DNA of 64,000 nucleotides from Erinaceus europaeus (lineage: Eukaryota > Chordata > Mammalia > Eulipotyphla > Erinaceidae), in contig NC_080176.1 in NCBI RefSeq assembly GCF_950295315.1, positions 35,737,263-35,801,262 on the forward strand, read 5' to 3'. Position 1 is the stretch's first letter, and each line of letters starts with the position of its first letter. The translations under genes were made by a program, and so were the position numbers. Shown one piece after another: positions 1 through 10,990 of this stretch. The notes under the pieces were generated by a model. It worked only from the letters and a program-made list of their open reading frames with translations. It was not told the origin of the DNA and did not search any database.

Positions 1-1112
1 AAACACAAACTGAATCTTTTTAATATATAGGCTGTGTATTTGATATGCGGACTCTCTCAAAAGCCTAGACCAAGTAGGTTAGAAGCATCCAATAACACAG
101 CTATATACAAGATACTGGATACTGTACAGCAAACCATAACAAAAGGACTTTTCAAAGTTAACCCAATTAACAAATAATGTGATGATAACATTAACTATCT
201 ATTGTCTTTTTGAACCCCAAGACAGCAGAAACCTCACATCTCCACTATAGAGCCCCTACTTCCCCCAGTCCTGGAACCCTTGGATAGGGCCCACTTTCCC
301 GTATGCGTCTCCCAATCCATACCAAATAATATTGCATCTGCCGATCACAACCTAACCAACGCAACAATTGCCACCTCAACATGCTTCACCTCAGACTGTG
401 TCCAGAGACTTCACGTGTGGAATGACAACCCTTCAGCTTCATTACTCAGGTGATACCATTCCTTTCATAGTATACTCTAATTCCATCTCAGGTGGTTCAC
501 TTTCTAACAAAGTCCCAAAACCTAGATATACACCAGTTTCTGTGGGAGAGAGTTTGTGTTCACACGTATCCATAAACTACTGCAAAATATACACCTGAAA
601 GCAGAAGTACACTGGAATTTGCAGTGAGTACCTCCCTAACACTTCCTCTCCACTATTCCAAGCTTGGGATCCATGATTGCTCAACAAATTGTTTGGCTTC
701 GTATGTTAACTCTCTTTTCAATCACCAGGTTCCAGATGCCACCAGGATGCTGACCAGGCTTCCCTGGATTGAAGACCCCACCAATGTGTACTGGAGCTCA
801 GCTTCCCCAGAGACACACCTTACTAGGGAAAGAGAGAGGCATACTGGGAGTATGGACCGACCAGTCAACGCCCATGTTCAGCGGGGAAGCAATTACAGAA
901 GCCAGACCTTCTACCTTCTGCAACCCACAATGACCCTGGGTCCATGCTCCCAGAGGGATAGAGAATGGGAAAGCTATCAGGGGAGGGGGTGGGTAATGGA
1001 GATTGGGTGGTGGGAATTGTGTGGAGTTGTACCCCTCCTACCTTATGGTTTTGTTCATTAATCCTTTCTTAAATAAAAAAATTTTAAAAAAAGAATAATA
1101 CAATAAAAAAAA
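1..1112 (+). mobile_element. Long-UTR L1, 3' UTR and A-tail (cut by window edge)
   Basis: This is the 3' part of an L1 3' UTR running into an A-rich tail (about 1070-1112). It aligns by eye along its whole length with the 3' UTR of the plus-strand L1 at 28700-29804. It also matches, in reverse, the minus-strand L1s at 20453-21560, 3346-4340 and 59500-60620. The ORF2 end lies outside the window. A G-run cluster sits at 980-1014, shortly before the tail. A 145-residue open frame (624-1061) lies in the UTR and recurs in another copy; I do not call it a gene. Confidence 0.85.
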
Positions 1113-1261
1113 AAGAAAGAAAGCATTGTGTAGACTGTGGGGCTCTGAAGAGTGAATACCTGAGCTTGGGGCTTCTGAAAACTATGCCTTAAACAATCTC
1201 TAAAACTGACTTGAGAAGAAAACACCAAGCACTGTGCATTAAACAATGGCAATCTAATTCT

Positions 1262-1283
1262 CTTAGCCATTTCTCTTTCTCCG

Positions 1284-1314
<31 letters not shown>

Positions 1315-1466
1315 GTCTTCATTTTATCAGAGCACTGCACAGCTTTGGGTTATGGAGAGGGATTGAACCTGGAACTTTGGAGCCTCAGGAATGAGGGTTT
1401 CTTTGCACAATGATTCTGCTATCTCTCATGCCTCAGGCTCCAAAGTTCCAGGTTCAATACCCCTCT
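1262..1466 (-). mobile_element. SINE-C (tRNA-derived), inverted pair of heads
   Basis: A (CT)n tract at about 1286-1314 is followed by a minus-strand tRNA-derived SINE. Its B box reads GGTTCAATCCC on the minus strand near 1357-1367. Directly after it, 1425-1462 repeats the B-box region in plus orientation, giving two arms of about 37 bp (1359-1395 and 1425-1462). The same family occurs at 36262-36400 (+) and 48265-48397 (-). Confidence 0.65.
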
Positions 1467-1468
1467 CT

Positions 1469-1552
1469 ATTTTTTTTTTAATTTCTTTATTGGGGAATTA
1501 ATGTTTTACATTCAACAGTAAATACAATAGTTTGTACATGCTTAACATTGTG
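1469..1552 (-). mobile_element. Short-UTR L1, 3' end stub
   Basis: A T-run followed by TTTCTTTATTGGGGAATTA matches the extreme 3' end of the minus-strand L1 at 8271-8360. Only about 85 bp remain. Confidence 0.7.
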
Positions 1553-1639
1553 CAAAGATGAATTGTGCAAAGATGAATTTTCTACCTGAGGGAGTTGAAA
1601 CACATGATTCTCCAAAAATAGGAAGTATGTTCAAAAGAT

Positions 1640-1822
1640 ATTTCTACTGGGTTAGGAGATAACTCACACAGTAGATCACATACCTTGCCAAGTTTGAGGA
1701 CCAGGCTTAGCCCCAGCACTAAATGGAAACACACAGACAGCACCAGGCAAAGACCTATGAACAGAGGAGTGGTGCTGTGGTATCTCTTCCATTCTCCCTG
1801 TATACTCCCCATCTAAAATAAA
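1640..1822 (+). mobile_element. tRNA-derived SINE, divergent
   Basis: The start GGGTTAGGAGATAACTCACA resembles a tRNA A-box head, and the end is A-rich. The middle keeps the order 'GGACCAGG...CCCCAGCAC' seen in tRNA SINEs. It does not belong clearly to the other SINE types in the window, and the call rests on architecture only. Confidence 0.45.
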
Positions 1823-2284
1823 AAGAATATAGATGTTGTTATCCCAGAAGCAGTGAAATCATGCCTGTGTGAGGCACTGACAATACAAATGGACAACGGT
1901 GAATTTTCTGAAGATGGTATATGTTCCTCAACATTATAGAGTAGACCAACAGATAAAATGCAAATTAGCAATTACTTTAAAGTACCATTAACATCTGATG
2001 TAGAAAAATCAAAAGGAATTGGCAAGTTTTCAGTCAGTTAATTTCAGCCTACACTGTCATTATAAGTGTACAAAGCATCCCTGGGGGACTTATGCATCAA
2101 GAAATAGCTTTGATCTTGAGAAGGTAAATCAGAACTTAATTAAGTAATAACTGATAGCAGCTGAAATGTTTGAGAAAGGTGCTGTACCTTGTAGTTAAGA
2201 CATTTGAACTGTTGTGAATGTTGTTCTTCCGTTAATTCCTCCACAACTTTTTCTACACTTATATTTATAATGAAATAATCTACA
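1823..2284. other. Unassigned AT-rich stretch
   Basis: I see no ORF of note, no tRNA-like head and no L1 similarity here. It is probably unique or decayed sequence. Confidence 0.4.
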
Positions 2285-3092
2285 TTATTACTTTAACCCC
2301 ATCCAAAATGGGGAGAGGATATGAACAGAATATTTCCTTCAGAAGAGATCCAAAAAGCAACAAACATAAAAAAATCTTCCAAGTCATTACTTGTCAGAGA
2401 AATGCAAACAAAGTTAACAATGAGATACCACTTCACTCCTGTGAAAATGTCATACATCAGAAAAGGTAGCAACAGCCAATGTTTGTTGTGGGGACAATAG
2501 GACCCTCCTGCACTTCTGGTGGGAGTGTAAATTGGTCCAGCTCCTGTGGAGAGCAGTCTGTAGAACTGTCAGAGGGCTAAAAATGGACCTACCCTATGAC
2601 CCTGCAATTCCTCTCCTGGGGATATATCCTAAGGAACCAAACACAAAATCTAAAAAGATCTGTGCACACCTATGTTCATAGAAGAACAATTTGTAATAGC
2701 CAAAACCTGGAAGAAACCCAAGTGTCCAACAACAGATAAGTGGCTGAGTATACACAATGGAATACTACTCAGCTATTCAAAATGGTGAATTCACCTTCTT
2801 CATCTTGGATGGAGTTTGAAGGAATCATGTTACTAGAAGGATGAGTATGGAATGATCTCACTCATAGAAAATAAGAACAGAAGGGAAAACTCTAAGCAGA
2901 ACTTGAACTGGAGTGGGTGTATTGCACCAAAGTAAAATATTCTGGGGTTAGGGGAGAGAGTTCAGGTCCTGGAACATGATGATAGAGGGGGTTGTATTAT
3001 TATGTGGAAATGCTACACATGTACAAACTACTGTATTTTACTGTCGACTATAAACCATTAATCCCCCAATAAATAAAATCTAAAAATATATG
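2285..3092 (+). mobile_element. Short-UTR L1, ORF2 C-terminus and 3' end
   Basis: The sequence matches the last 200 or so codons of L1 ORF2, including the region coding for [18 protein letters not shown] residues (about 2505-2545) and the 'PAIPLLGIYPKE' region (about 2600-2640). A short 3' UTR and AATAAATAAA near 3070 follow. The frame is broken several times. It is 5' truncated, as most L1 copies are. Confidence 0.85.
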
Positions 3093-3339
3093 GTGGTGAG
3101 TCTGGTGTGGAATTATAGATTGTAATCTTACAATCTTGTAAAGAATCATAAATAAAAAATGAAAAAAGTAAAATATGTCAGTTATGACAGAAAAAAATTC
3201 ATGTATCTTCCACTTTTCTGTCCTATTTCACTCTCAATTTTTGATTAAATTAGCAATTAATATCTTGCAGTCAACATGGAAATATTATTGTGCACATTGC
3301 TGGACTTCCCAGCAATGTACTAATCTATGACTTAGTATT

Positions 3340-5526
3340 ATTTTTTTTTCTTTTCTTAAATTTTTTTAAATTAATTAATTTATTTAAGAAAGGAGACTAA
3401 CCAAATCATAGGATGGGGGGTACAACTCCACACAATTCCCGCCACCCAATCTCCATATCCCATCCCCTCCCCAATAGTTTTCCCATTCTCTATCCCTCTG
3501 GAAGCATGGACCAAGGGTCATTGTGGATTGCAGAAGGTGGGAGGTCTGGCTTCTGTAATTGCTTCCCCGCTGAACATGGGCATTGGCTGGTCAATCCATA
3601 CTCCCAGCCTGCCTCTCTATTTCCTTAGTAGGGTGCGTCTCTGGGGAAGCGGAGCTCCAGGACACATTGGAGTGGTCTTCTGTCCAGGGAAGCCTGGCTG
3701 GCATCCTGATGGCATCTGGAACCTGGTGGCTGAAAAGAGAGTTCACATACAAAGCCAAATAAATTGTTGAAGAATCATGGACCCAAAGGTTGGAATAGTG
3801 GAGATAAAGTGTTCGGGGGGGTACTCACTGCAAACTCTAGTGTACTACTGCTTTCAGGTATATATTTGCCCTAGTTTATGGATACCTGTGAACATATGCT
3901 CTATCTCCTGGAACCTAGTCTATATCTAGATTTTGGGACTTTGTTAGGAAGTGAACCACCTGGGATGGAATTAGAGAATACTATGAAAGAAAAGGTCTCA
4001 CCCAAGTGATGAAGCTGAAGGGTTGTTGTTCCACACCTGAAGTCTCTGGACACAGTCTAAAGTGAAGCATGCTGGGGTGGCACTTGTTGCGTTGATTAGG
4101 CTGCAATCAGCGGACACAATATTATTTGATAAGAATTGGGAGAAGCATACAAGAAAGTGCTCCCCACCCTAAAGTTCCAGGACTGGGGGAAATTTAGGCT
4201 CTATAGTGGAAATGTGAGTTTCCTGCTGTCTTAGGGTTCAAGAAGACAATGGATAGTTACTGTTATCATCACATTATTTGGTAATTGGGTTAGCTTTAAA
4301 AAGTCCCTTTGTTAGACAAACAATTTTCCCCCTCTCATATTAATTAAATAGTGATTTATATGACTACAATTTAATAGGTGTGTACATAAACACCATTCCC
4401 ATCACCAAAAGATTGTGTCCCATCCCACCCAACCCCCCCCCACCCCCCACCCCCCGCTGGCCCAGGAAGCCGCATGTCCACCCTCCTGCTCACCACAGGG
4501 TTATTACTTTTGTGCCCTACTTTCAATTTAGTCAGATCCTGCCTTTAGTTTCCCTTTCTGATCTTCTTTCTTAACTTCTGTTGATGAGTGGGGTCATCCC
4601 ATACTCATCTTTATCTTTCTGACTTAGTTCACTTAACATAATTCCATCTAGCTCTGTCCAAGATGGGTCAGAGAAGGTGGGTTCATTGTTCTTGATAGCT
4701 GCATAGTATTCCATTATGTATATAAACCACAGATTTCTCAGCCACTCATCTGTTGTTGGGCACCTGGGTTGCTTCCAGGTTTTAGCTATTATGAATTGTG
4801 CTGCTATGAACATAGGAGTACATACCTCTTTTTGGTTGGGTGTTATGGAGTCCTTGGTGTATATCCCCAAGAGAGGAATTACTGGATCATATATAAGGTC
4901 CATGTCTAGCCTTCTGAGAGTTCTCCAGACTGCTCTCCACAGAGGCTGGACCAATTTACATTCCCACCAGCAATGCAAAAGGGTTCCTCTGTCCCCACAG
5001 CCTCTCCAGCATTTGTTGCTGCTGTCCGGGTGAGGTGGTATCTCAATGTTGTCTTCATTTGCATTTCTCTGATAATCAGTGCCCTAGAGCAGTTTTTCAT
5101 ATGTTTGTTAGCCTTTTGCATCTCCTCTTGAGTGAATGTTTTGTTCATATCCTCTGCCCATTTTTAGATGGGGTCATTTGCTTTTTTGGTGCTAAGTTTG
5201 CTGAGCTCTTAGTCTATTTTGGTGATTAGTCTCTTGCCTGATGTATGGCATGTAAAGATCTTCTCCCATTCTGTGAGTGGTCTCTGTTTGTGTGATAGTT
5301 TCTTTGGCTGTGCAGAAGCTTTTCAATTTAATGTAGTCCCATTTGTTTGTTTCTGCTTTAGTCTTCCTTGCAATTGGGTTTGTTTCATCAAAGATGTCCT
5401 TGAGGTTTAGGTGGGAAAATGTTTTACCAATGTTTTCCTCTAAGTATTTGATTGTTTCTGGTCTAACATCCAGGTCTTTAATCCATTTGGAGTTGATTTT
5501 TGTTTCTGGTGAGATAAAGTGGTAAG
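3340..5526 (-). mobile_element. Long-UTR L1, 5'-truncated
   Basis: A minus-strand L1 with a T-rich start (the A-tail) at 3340-3385, a 3' UTR from about 3386 to 4570 and the C-terminal part of ORF2 from 4571 to about 5520. The 5' truncation lies in the ORF2 region coding for the ETKINSKWIKDL segment. The complement of the UTR G-run cluster is visible at about 3436-3475. I could not identify a target-site duplication. Confidence 0.9.
4571..5520 (-). pseudogene. L1 ORF2 C-terminal fragment
   Basis: ORF2p is the L1 endonuclease/reverse transcriptase; this piece is only its C-terminal region. The last 135 codons (4571-4978) are open and end in INRS followed by TAA at 4571-4573. They include the start of the Cys-rich segment ([13 protein letters not shown]). 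Upstream codons continue in other frames (4906-5148 and beyond), so frameshifts separate them. It lacks the endonuclease and all reverse transcriptase motifs, so it cannot act. Confidence 0.85.
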
Positions 5527-5559
5527 TTCATCTGCAAACCAAGCTACTTGCTTGTTAGA

Positions 5560-5560
5560 C

Positions 5561-5608
<48 letters not shown>

Positions 5609-5610
5609 TT
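5560..5610 (+). repeat. (TTTC)n microsatellite
   Basis: About twelve uninterrupted TTTC units lie directly 3' of the L1 fragment. Confidence 0.95.
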
Positions 5611-6640
5611 CTCTCTTCTTGGTGGTTTAACTAATCTCTAACTCTATTATTGCTGTATAAATTAAGGGTTGTTTGTGATTTCTAGAGTGGCAGGAGTCTG
5701 GTTTCATTTTTCTTAGTTATTTTCTTATTTTACTTTATCTATTTTTCCTTCTTCCCTCTGTCTCTAGAGTGTATGTTTGATTGTTGCTTTTTTTAATTGT
5801 TTTTGCTCTGTTTTGGCAAGGGGAGGTTTTCTCTTATTTATTCACTTATTTATTTTTTTTTTCATTTAATTATTCCCTTTTGTTGCCCTTGTTTTATTAT
5901 TGTAGTTATTATTGATGTCATTGTTGTTGGATAGGACAAAGAGAAATGGAGAGAGGAGGAGAAGACAGAGAGGGCAAGAGAAAGACACCTGCAGACCTGC
6001 TTCACTGCTTGTGAAGTGACTCCCGTGCAGGTGGGGAGCTCAGGGCTCAAACTGGGATCCTTATCCTATCCTTGCCTTTTGCGCCATGTGTACTTAACCT
6101 GCTTCACTACAGTCCAACTCCCAAGGGGAGGTTTTATATAGTTGATTTGGTATCACTTAATCTGTAGGCTGTTTGGTAGGTTTTCATTTTTCTTTTGTTT
6201 TTGTTTCTTTGTTTTCCATTCTCTCTTTTCAGATCAAGATTTGCTTTTGTTGTTGTTGTATTGACTGGTGATTCATTGTGTTCTTCACTGTGGAGGGAGC
6301 TTGATTTTTATCTTTCTTTTTTTACCACTATCTCCTGAATTTATGTTTGATAGTTGATTTCTGTAATTGTCTGTGGTTGATTTTTTTTTTTTTTGGTTTT
6401 TTTGTTTTATGGAGTATTTTGCTTGCTTGACTGGTGTTAATCTAAACTGTGGGCTGCTTGTTTGTTTGGCTTTTTTTTAATTTTCAATTTCTGATTTGAT
6501 TAAGATTTGACTTATGTTGTGGTTGTACTGATTGCTGGTGATTATTTTCACTTTGTGGAAAGTTATTAGTTTTATTTGGTATCTCTATTCTTTGTAACTT
6601 CCTTAGTCATATATTCCCCACCTCAGTTTGAACACAAACG
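5611..6640 (+). mobile_element. Old L1, 5' UTR (T-rich, repeated units), SINE-interrupted
   Basis: T-rich sequence leads into an L1 ORF1 on the plus strand. Two related blocks, about 6130-6300 and 6400-6560, share the order 'aggctg(c)tt...gatcaagattt/gattaagattt...gtattgactggtgatt'. This suggests tandem promoter units. A SINE-A interrupts it at 5831-6122. I infer that this is the 5' end of the L1 whose ORF1 follows and whose ORF2 resumes at 12146. Confidence 0.55.
5831..6122 (-). mobile_element. SINE-A, minus strand, with 13-bp target duplication
   Basis: A complete ERI-type tRNA SINE in reverse: T-rich start, GTTGCCCTTGTT, the GACAGAGAG block, GTGAAGTGACTCCCGTGCAG and the tRNA head ending near 6122. 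Both sides carry AAGGGGAGGTTTT (5818-5830 and 6123-6135), as expected for L1-driven insertion. Confidence 0.9.
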
Positions 6641-6699
6641 ACATGTCATCTCATCTTCCAAAGACAGTGGCAGTGGTATCACATTAGAACAACAGCTAT

Positions 6700-8270
6700 A
6701 GCCATTTCTGAGTCAGACTATATGGTAACTGGCTTCAGTTATCTACGAACAAACAGAATAGAGGTCACTCCATACTATCCTAGAGCAGCAATAGCCAGGA
6801 TAAAAACTACAAAAGACACCAAAAGTATGGTCAACTCAAGAATAATCACTGCAACAGTAAACCAGGAAAGATTCCAAGCAAGCCATAAGCAATTAAGAAT
6901 GAGAAAAACATCAATTGGTGCATTAGTCACAGGAGTGAGGAAATCTCTAGAGGGAAATACTATCAGAAATAGTGAAATAACAAGTGAGACTATGAAAGAA
7001 AACATGGACTAACAAAAGGTAATGAGAGAATTGAAAGCTGCAAAGCATAGCTAAAATGCCAGTTATTAGAAAAAGCTAACACTAAACAAGGTAAAAAAAA
7101 AAGTAGCTGAGCTGTAAAATGAAGCTGCTAGAGGGAAAGCAGAAAAATAGAAGGAGAAAACAGAATTAGCCAGACAGAGGATGAATGAGAAAAAACCAAG
7201 AAAGAAGTAAAGGAGCTAAAGAGAGAGAGATTGATAGACACTAAAAACAAAAACAGAGACATGTTAATTCCTTTGAGGATGACCTCAAAGGAAGTAACAT
7301 AAGATATTATTGGCCTACCAGAGGAAGGAAGAAAGGAAGAGGAAGAAATAATCCTAGAGGAAATAACAAAAGAAAACTTCCCCACTCTAAACAACAAAAA
7401 GAATATTAAGATTAAGATTCAAGAGGGCCAGAGAGTTCCAGACAGAATCAACCCAGACCTGAATACACAAGATAGTTACAATGGAAAGAAGTCAGGATAA
7501 AGAAACAATCCTGAAGACTACAATATAAAAACAAAAAGTTACATTCAGAGAAAATTCATAAGACTATTAGCATATTTCTCCACACAAACTCTAAAAGTTG
7601 TTGGGTAGTATGCCAGCTCCCCTGGCTTAAAGCTTCTGTCTCTAATCCTGCTTAACTAAGCACCAGCATGCCTGCAGGGCATTGGTTTGATCCCACTTAA
7701 AGCTGCGGTCTATTTACATAAACCACTGTTAACTAAGCTCCACCCTCCCTCCAGGGCATTGGTTTAATCCCCACTGGTTCACAATGTCTTTTTGCTCCGC
7801 CCCCTCTCCTAGTACACTCTGATCTCCATCAGTCTTTTTTCGCTCCATCCTCTCTACATCACACATTGTTTCCACCCTACTTGGCAAGTATATATACAAG
7901 TTGCTTTTCTGAGTAAAAACACTTGGAATTGCTTTCCGGCTTCGAGAGTTCCAGAGTGTATCTCCTGTGACATTAGTGTGGCACGAGTTCCTGATCCCTC
8001 TCCCACACAGCAGCCTAGATAGGCTCCAGTTGAGTTCTCTCCAACCTAGAGAGCACTTGCTCGGGAAGAAGCACCCTCAGGCTATCCCGGCAAAAATCCA
8101 GAAGAGAATGGCAAGATATCTATTGAACTATCAATGAAAGAGAGTTTCAATCAGGAATAGTATATCCTGATAGATTTTTATTCATAATAGATGGAGAGAT
8201 ACATACCATCGAAGACAAGCAGCAGTTAAAGGAGGTAACTATTACCAAGCCTGCCCTAAAAGAGGTTTAT
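6700..8270 (+). pseudogene. L1 ORF1 pseudogene, interrupted by a solo LTR
   Basis: ORF1p is the L1 RNA-binding chaperone (coiled coil, RRM, C-terminal domain). Here the coiled-coil part lies at about 6900-7250, with many stops and indels. The segment coding for residues like GLPEEERKEEE follows at 7310-7350, and 'NRINPDLNT' at about 7446-7470. The frame breaks at 7599 where an LTR has inserted, and resumes at 8099 with 'agaagagaatggcaagatat'. The C-terminal end (TKPALKE-like) is at about 8250-8265. A minus-strand L1 abuts at 8271. It is long dead. Confidence 0.8.
7599..8092 (+). mobile_element. Solo LTR (ERVK-like), plus strand
   Basis: A 494-bp block starting TGTTGGGTAG and ending CCCGGCA splits an L1 ORF1. 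It has a TATA-like box (AAGTATATATACAAG near 7888-7902). It shares ordered blocks with the LTRs at 60974-61456 and 63517-63985: GGTCTATTTACATAAA, CTCCAGGGCATTGGT and ACCCTACTTGG. Flanks are AAAAGT (7593-7598) and AAAATC (8093-8098), an imperfect 6-bp duplication. No internal region is present, so it is the product of LTR-LTR recombination. Confidence 0.8.
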
Positions 8271-8469
8271 TATTTATTTTTTTATTTCTTTATTGGGGAA
8301 TTAGTGTTTTACATTCAACAGTAAATACAATAATTTGTGCATGCATAAAACTTCCCAGTTTTACATATAACAATACAACCCCCTCCCACCCCAGAATTTT
8401 TTTACTTTGGTGCAACATGCCAATTCCAGTTCAGGCTCTACTTGTGTTTTCTCTTCTGATCTTGTTTTT

Positions 8470-9290
8470 AAACTTCTGCCTGAGAGTGAGATCATCCCAT
8501 ATTCATCCTTCTGTTACTGACTTATTTCACTTAACATGAATTTTTCAAGGTCCACCCAAGATCAGCTGAAAATAGTGAAGTCTCCATTTTTTATAGCTGA
8601 GTAGTATTCCATTGTGTATATATATCCCACAACTTGCTCAGCCACTCATCTCTTGTTGGACACCTGCATCGCTTCCAGGTTTTGGCTATTACAAATTGTG
8701 TTGCCAAGAACATATGTGTACACAAATCTTTTTGGATAGGTGTGTTGGTTTCCTTAGGATATATCCCCAGGAGAGGAATTGCAGGATCATAGGATAGTTC
8801 CATTTCTAGCCTTCTGAGAATTCTCCATATTATTCTCCACAGAGGTTGGACCAATTTACATTCCCATCAGCAGTGTAGGAGGGTTCCTTTGACCCCACAT
8901 CCTCTCCAGCATTTGTTGCTGTTACCTTTTCTGATGTATGAAATTCTCACAGGAGAGAAGTGGTATTTCATTGTTGTCTTTATTTGCATTTCTCTGACAA
9001 TCAAAGACCTGGAGCATTTTTTTCATAAGTTTCTGAGCATCTTTGATCTCTTTTGTGGTGACTATTCTGCTATTCTGTCCATGTCCTCTCCCCATTTTTG
9101 GATTGGGTTATTTGTTTTCTTGTTGTTGAAATTGGCAAGCTCTTTATATATTCAGTTATTAGCCTCTTGTCTGATGTATGGCATGTAAAGATCTTCTCCC
9201 ATCCTGTGCGAGGTCTCTTTGTGTAGTGGTCTCTTTTGCTGTGCAGAAGCTTTTTAATTTGATGTAGTCCCATAGCTTTATACTTGCCTA
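8470..9290 (-). pseudogene. L1 ORF2 C-terminal fragment
   Basis: The minus strand encodes the ORF2 tail. An open stretch at 8591-8854 contains VQPLWRIIWRILRRLEME and then PAIPLLGIYPKE. Further upstream, 9070-9303 matches the segment around 'RPRTGWEKIFTCHTSDKRLI'. There are several frame changes. The reading breaks at about 9290, where ORF1 sequence begins. Confidence 0.8.
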
Positions 9291-9304
9291 TACCTACGTA
9301 CAAT

Positions 9305-9655
9305 CCATTTTTCTCTTGCAGGCTTCAGGATCTTTTCTTTATCCTTATTCCTTTCCATTCTAAATATGATATATCTCTGTGTCTTTAAGTCTGGGTTAAT
9401 TCTGTTTGGGACCCTCTGGGATTCTTGAACATTTATGTCCTTTATGTTGTCTAGACTAGAGAATTTCTCAGCTATTATATCCAAAATAATGCTTTCTTAC
9501 CCTCTCTCTCTTTCTTCCTCTGGTAAGCAAATAATGCATATATTATTTCTTTTCAAGTCATCCGTTATGTCTCCGTTATGTCTCTATTGTTGTTTTTTTT
9601 TCATCTTCTCATCTCTTCTTGAGATATCTTATTTATTTTTTAGTTGTCTGTAATT
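9305..9655 (-). pseudogene. Displaced L1 ORF1 segment inside ORF2
   Basis: This stretch closely matches 10336-10680 of the same element. Both share TTCTCTTGCAG, TCAGGATC, TTTATCCTTATTCCTTTCCA and TGTTGTCTAGACTAGAGAA. It therefore encodes the ORF1 middle, but sits between the ORF2 endonuclease and ORF2 C-terminus. A local tandem of about 12 bp (TCCGTTATGTC) occurs at about 9560-9585. Confidence 0.8.
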
Positions 9656-10015
9656 GTATTTGATGTATGTAGATGGTCTCTCTTTGGGTGCATAGATGTT
9701 GATAATCATTAACACCTCTTGACTGATTGAACCTCTGAGCACTAAATAATGTCAATCCTTATCTTTTTTAATTTTATTTATTTTAATGTCTATCAAGTCA
9801 GATATGAGAATAGCTATTCCTTCCCTTTTTTATGATCCACTGGTTTGTATGGAAGTTTTCCATACTTTTACTTTGAGTCTTGTGTTTGTCTTATTGAGTT
9901 AGGTGGGTTTTCTGTAGACAGCATATTGTTGGTTTGTGGTTTCTGATCCAACTTCCTACTCTGTGTCTTTTAATATGTGAATTCAGGACAGTAAAATTTA
10001 TTAATATTACATTTT
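9656..10015 (-). pseudogene. L1 ORF2 N-terminal (endonuclease) fragment
   Basis: The minus strand reads the ORF2 N-terminal region; compare 24700-25086 of the younger L1, with the shared blocks GGGTGCATAGATGTT and TTGACTGATTGA/TTGGCTGATTGA. The frame is broken throughout. Only about the first 120 codons' worth of the endonuclease remain. Confidence 0.7.
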
Positions 10016-10109
10016 GAAGATATTTTGATGCTATCATTATAGTTTTTAGAGTGTTCTGATATATGGCATATTTATGGTAGCCTGATTGTTTACAGGAGAC
10101 CTATCAGAA

Positions 10110-10990
10110 TTTCTTTTAGGGCAGTCTTGGTGATAGTTTATTCCTTCAGCTGTTGCTTGTCTGAGAAGGTTTTCATGCCTCCATCTAGTCTGAATGACAG
10201 GATACAGTGATCTTGGTTGAAAGCATTGAGCACTCAATAGATATCTTGCCATTTTCTTCTGGCCTGTAGTGTTCATGTGGAGAAATCTGCTACTGATTTT
10301 GGGAGGTTTCCTCTGTAGGTGATTCTTTGTTTTTCTCTTGCAGCCTTCAGGATCCTTTCTTTATCCTTATTCCTTTCCATTCTAAATATGATAATGTCTT
10401 GGTGTCTTTAAGTCTGAGTTAATTTTGTTTGGGACTCTCTGAGCTTTTTGAACCTTTCTGTCTTTTATGTTGTCTAGACTAGAGAAGTTCTCAGCTATTA
10501 TGTCCTGTAGAATGTTTTCTTTACCTCCCTCACTGTCTTCCTCTGGTAATCCAAGAATGTGTATATTATTTCTTTTGAAGTCATCCCATAGGTCTCTGTT
10601 GTTGTTTTCTGTGTCTCTTAATCTCTTTTTGAGATATCTTACTTCTTTCTTAGTTTTCTCTTGTTCACCCTAATCTTGCTAGTTTTGTTTCTGCCTCATT
10701 TATTCTATTCTCTCTCCCCTTGTTGTCTTCTGTAACTCAGCTATGTTACCCTGTTCTGATACTGTATTAGTTTCTTTAACTAGTTGTGTTCTTAGTTCAG
10801 CTATTTCAGCTTTCAGCTCTCTTAATTACCTGGAGATAGTGCTTTATTTCAAAGTCTTACTTGTTGTTTCTTCATTTCTTATGACAATTCTCTCAAACTG
10901 TTTCAAACTCCTGTGACTAATTCCTCAATTAGCATTTCTATGTTGTTCTCATTCTTCTGTGCTTCTACCTTTGGGGAGATTTTTGCTGGA
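10110..10990 (-). pseudogene. L1 ORF1 pseudogene
   Basis: In the minus direction, 10700-10990 holds the N-terminal/coiled-coil part, 10560-10700 the 'rdlwddfKRNNIHILGLPEED' type segment, and 10110-10400 the RRM and C-terminal part (shared with 25147-25488). The longest remaining open piece (10046-10276) includes the 'LLRQATAEGINYHQDCPKRNSD' C-terminal segment. It has multiple indels and is not functional. Confidence 0.75.
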
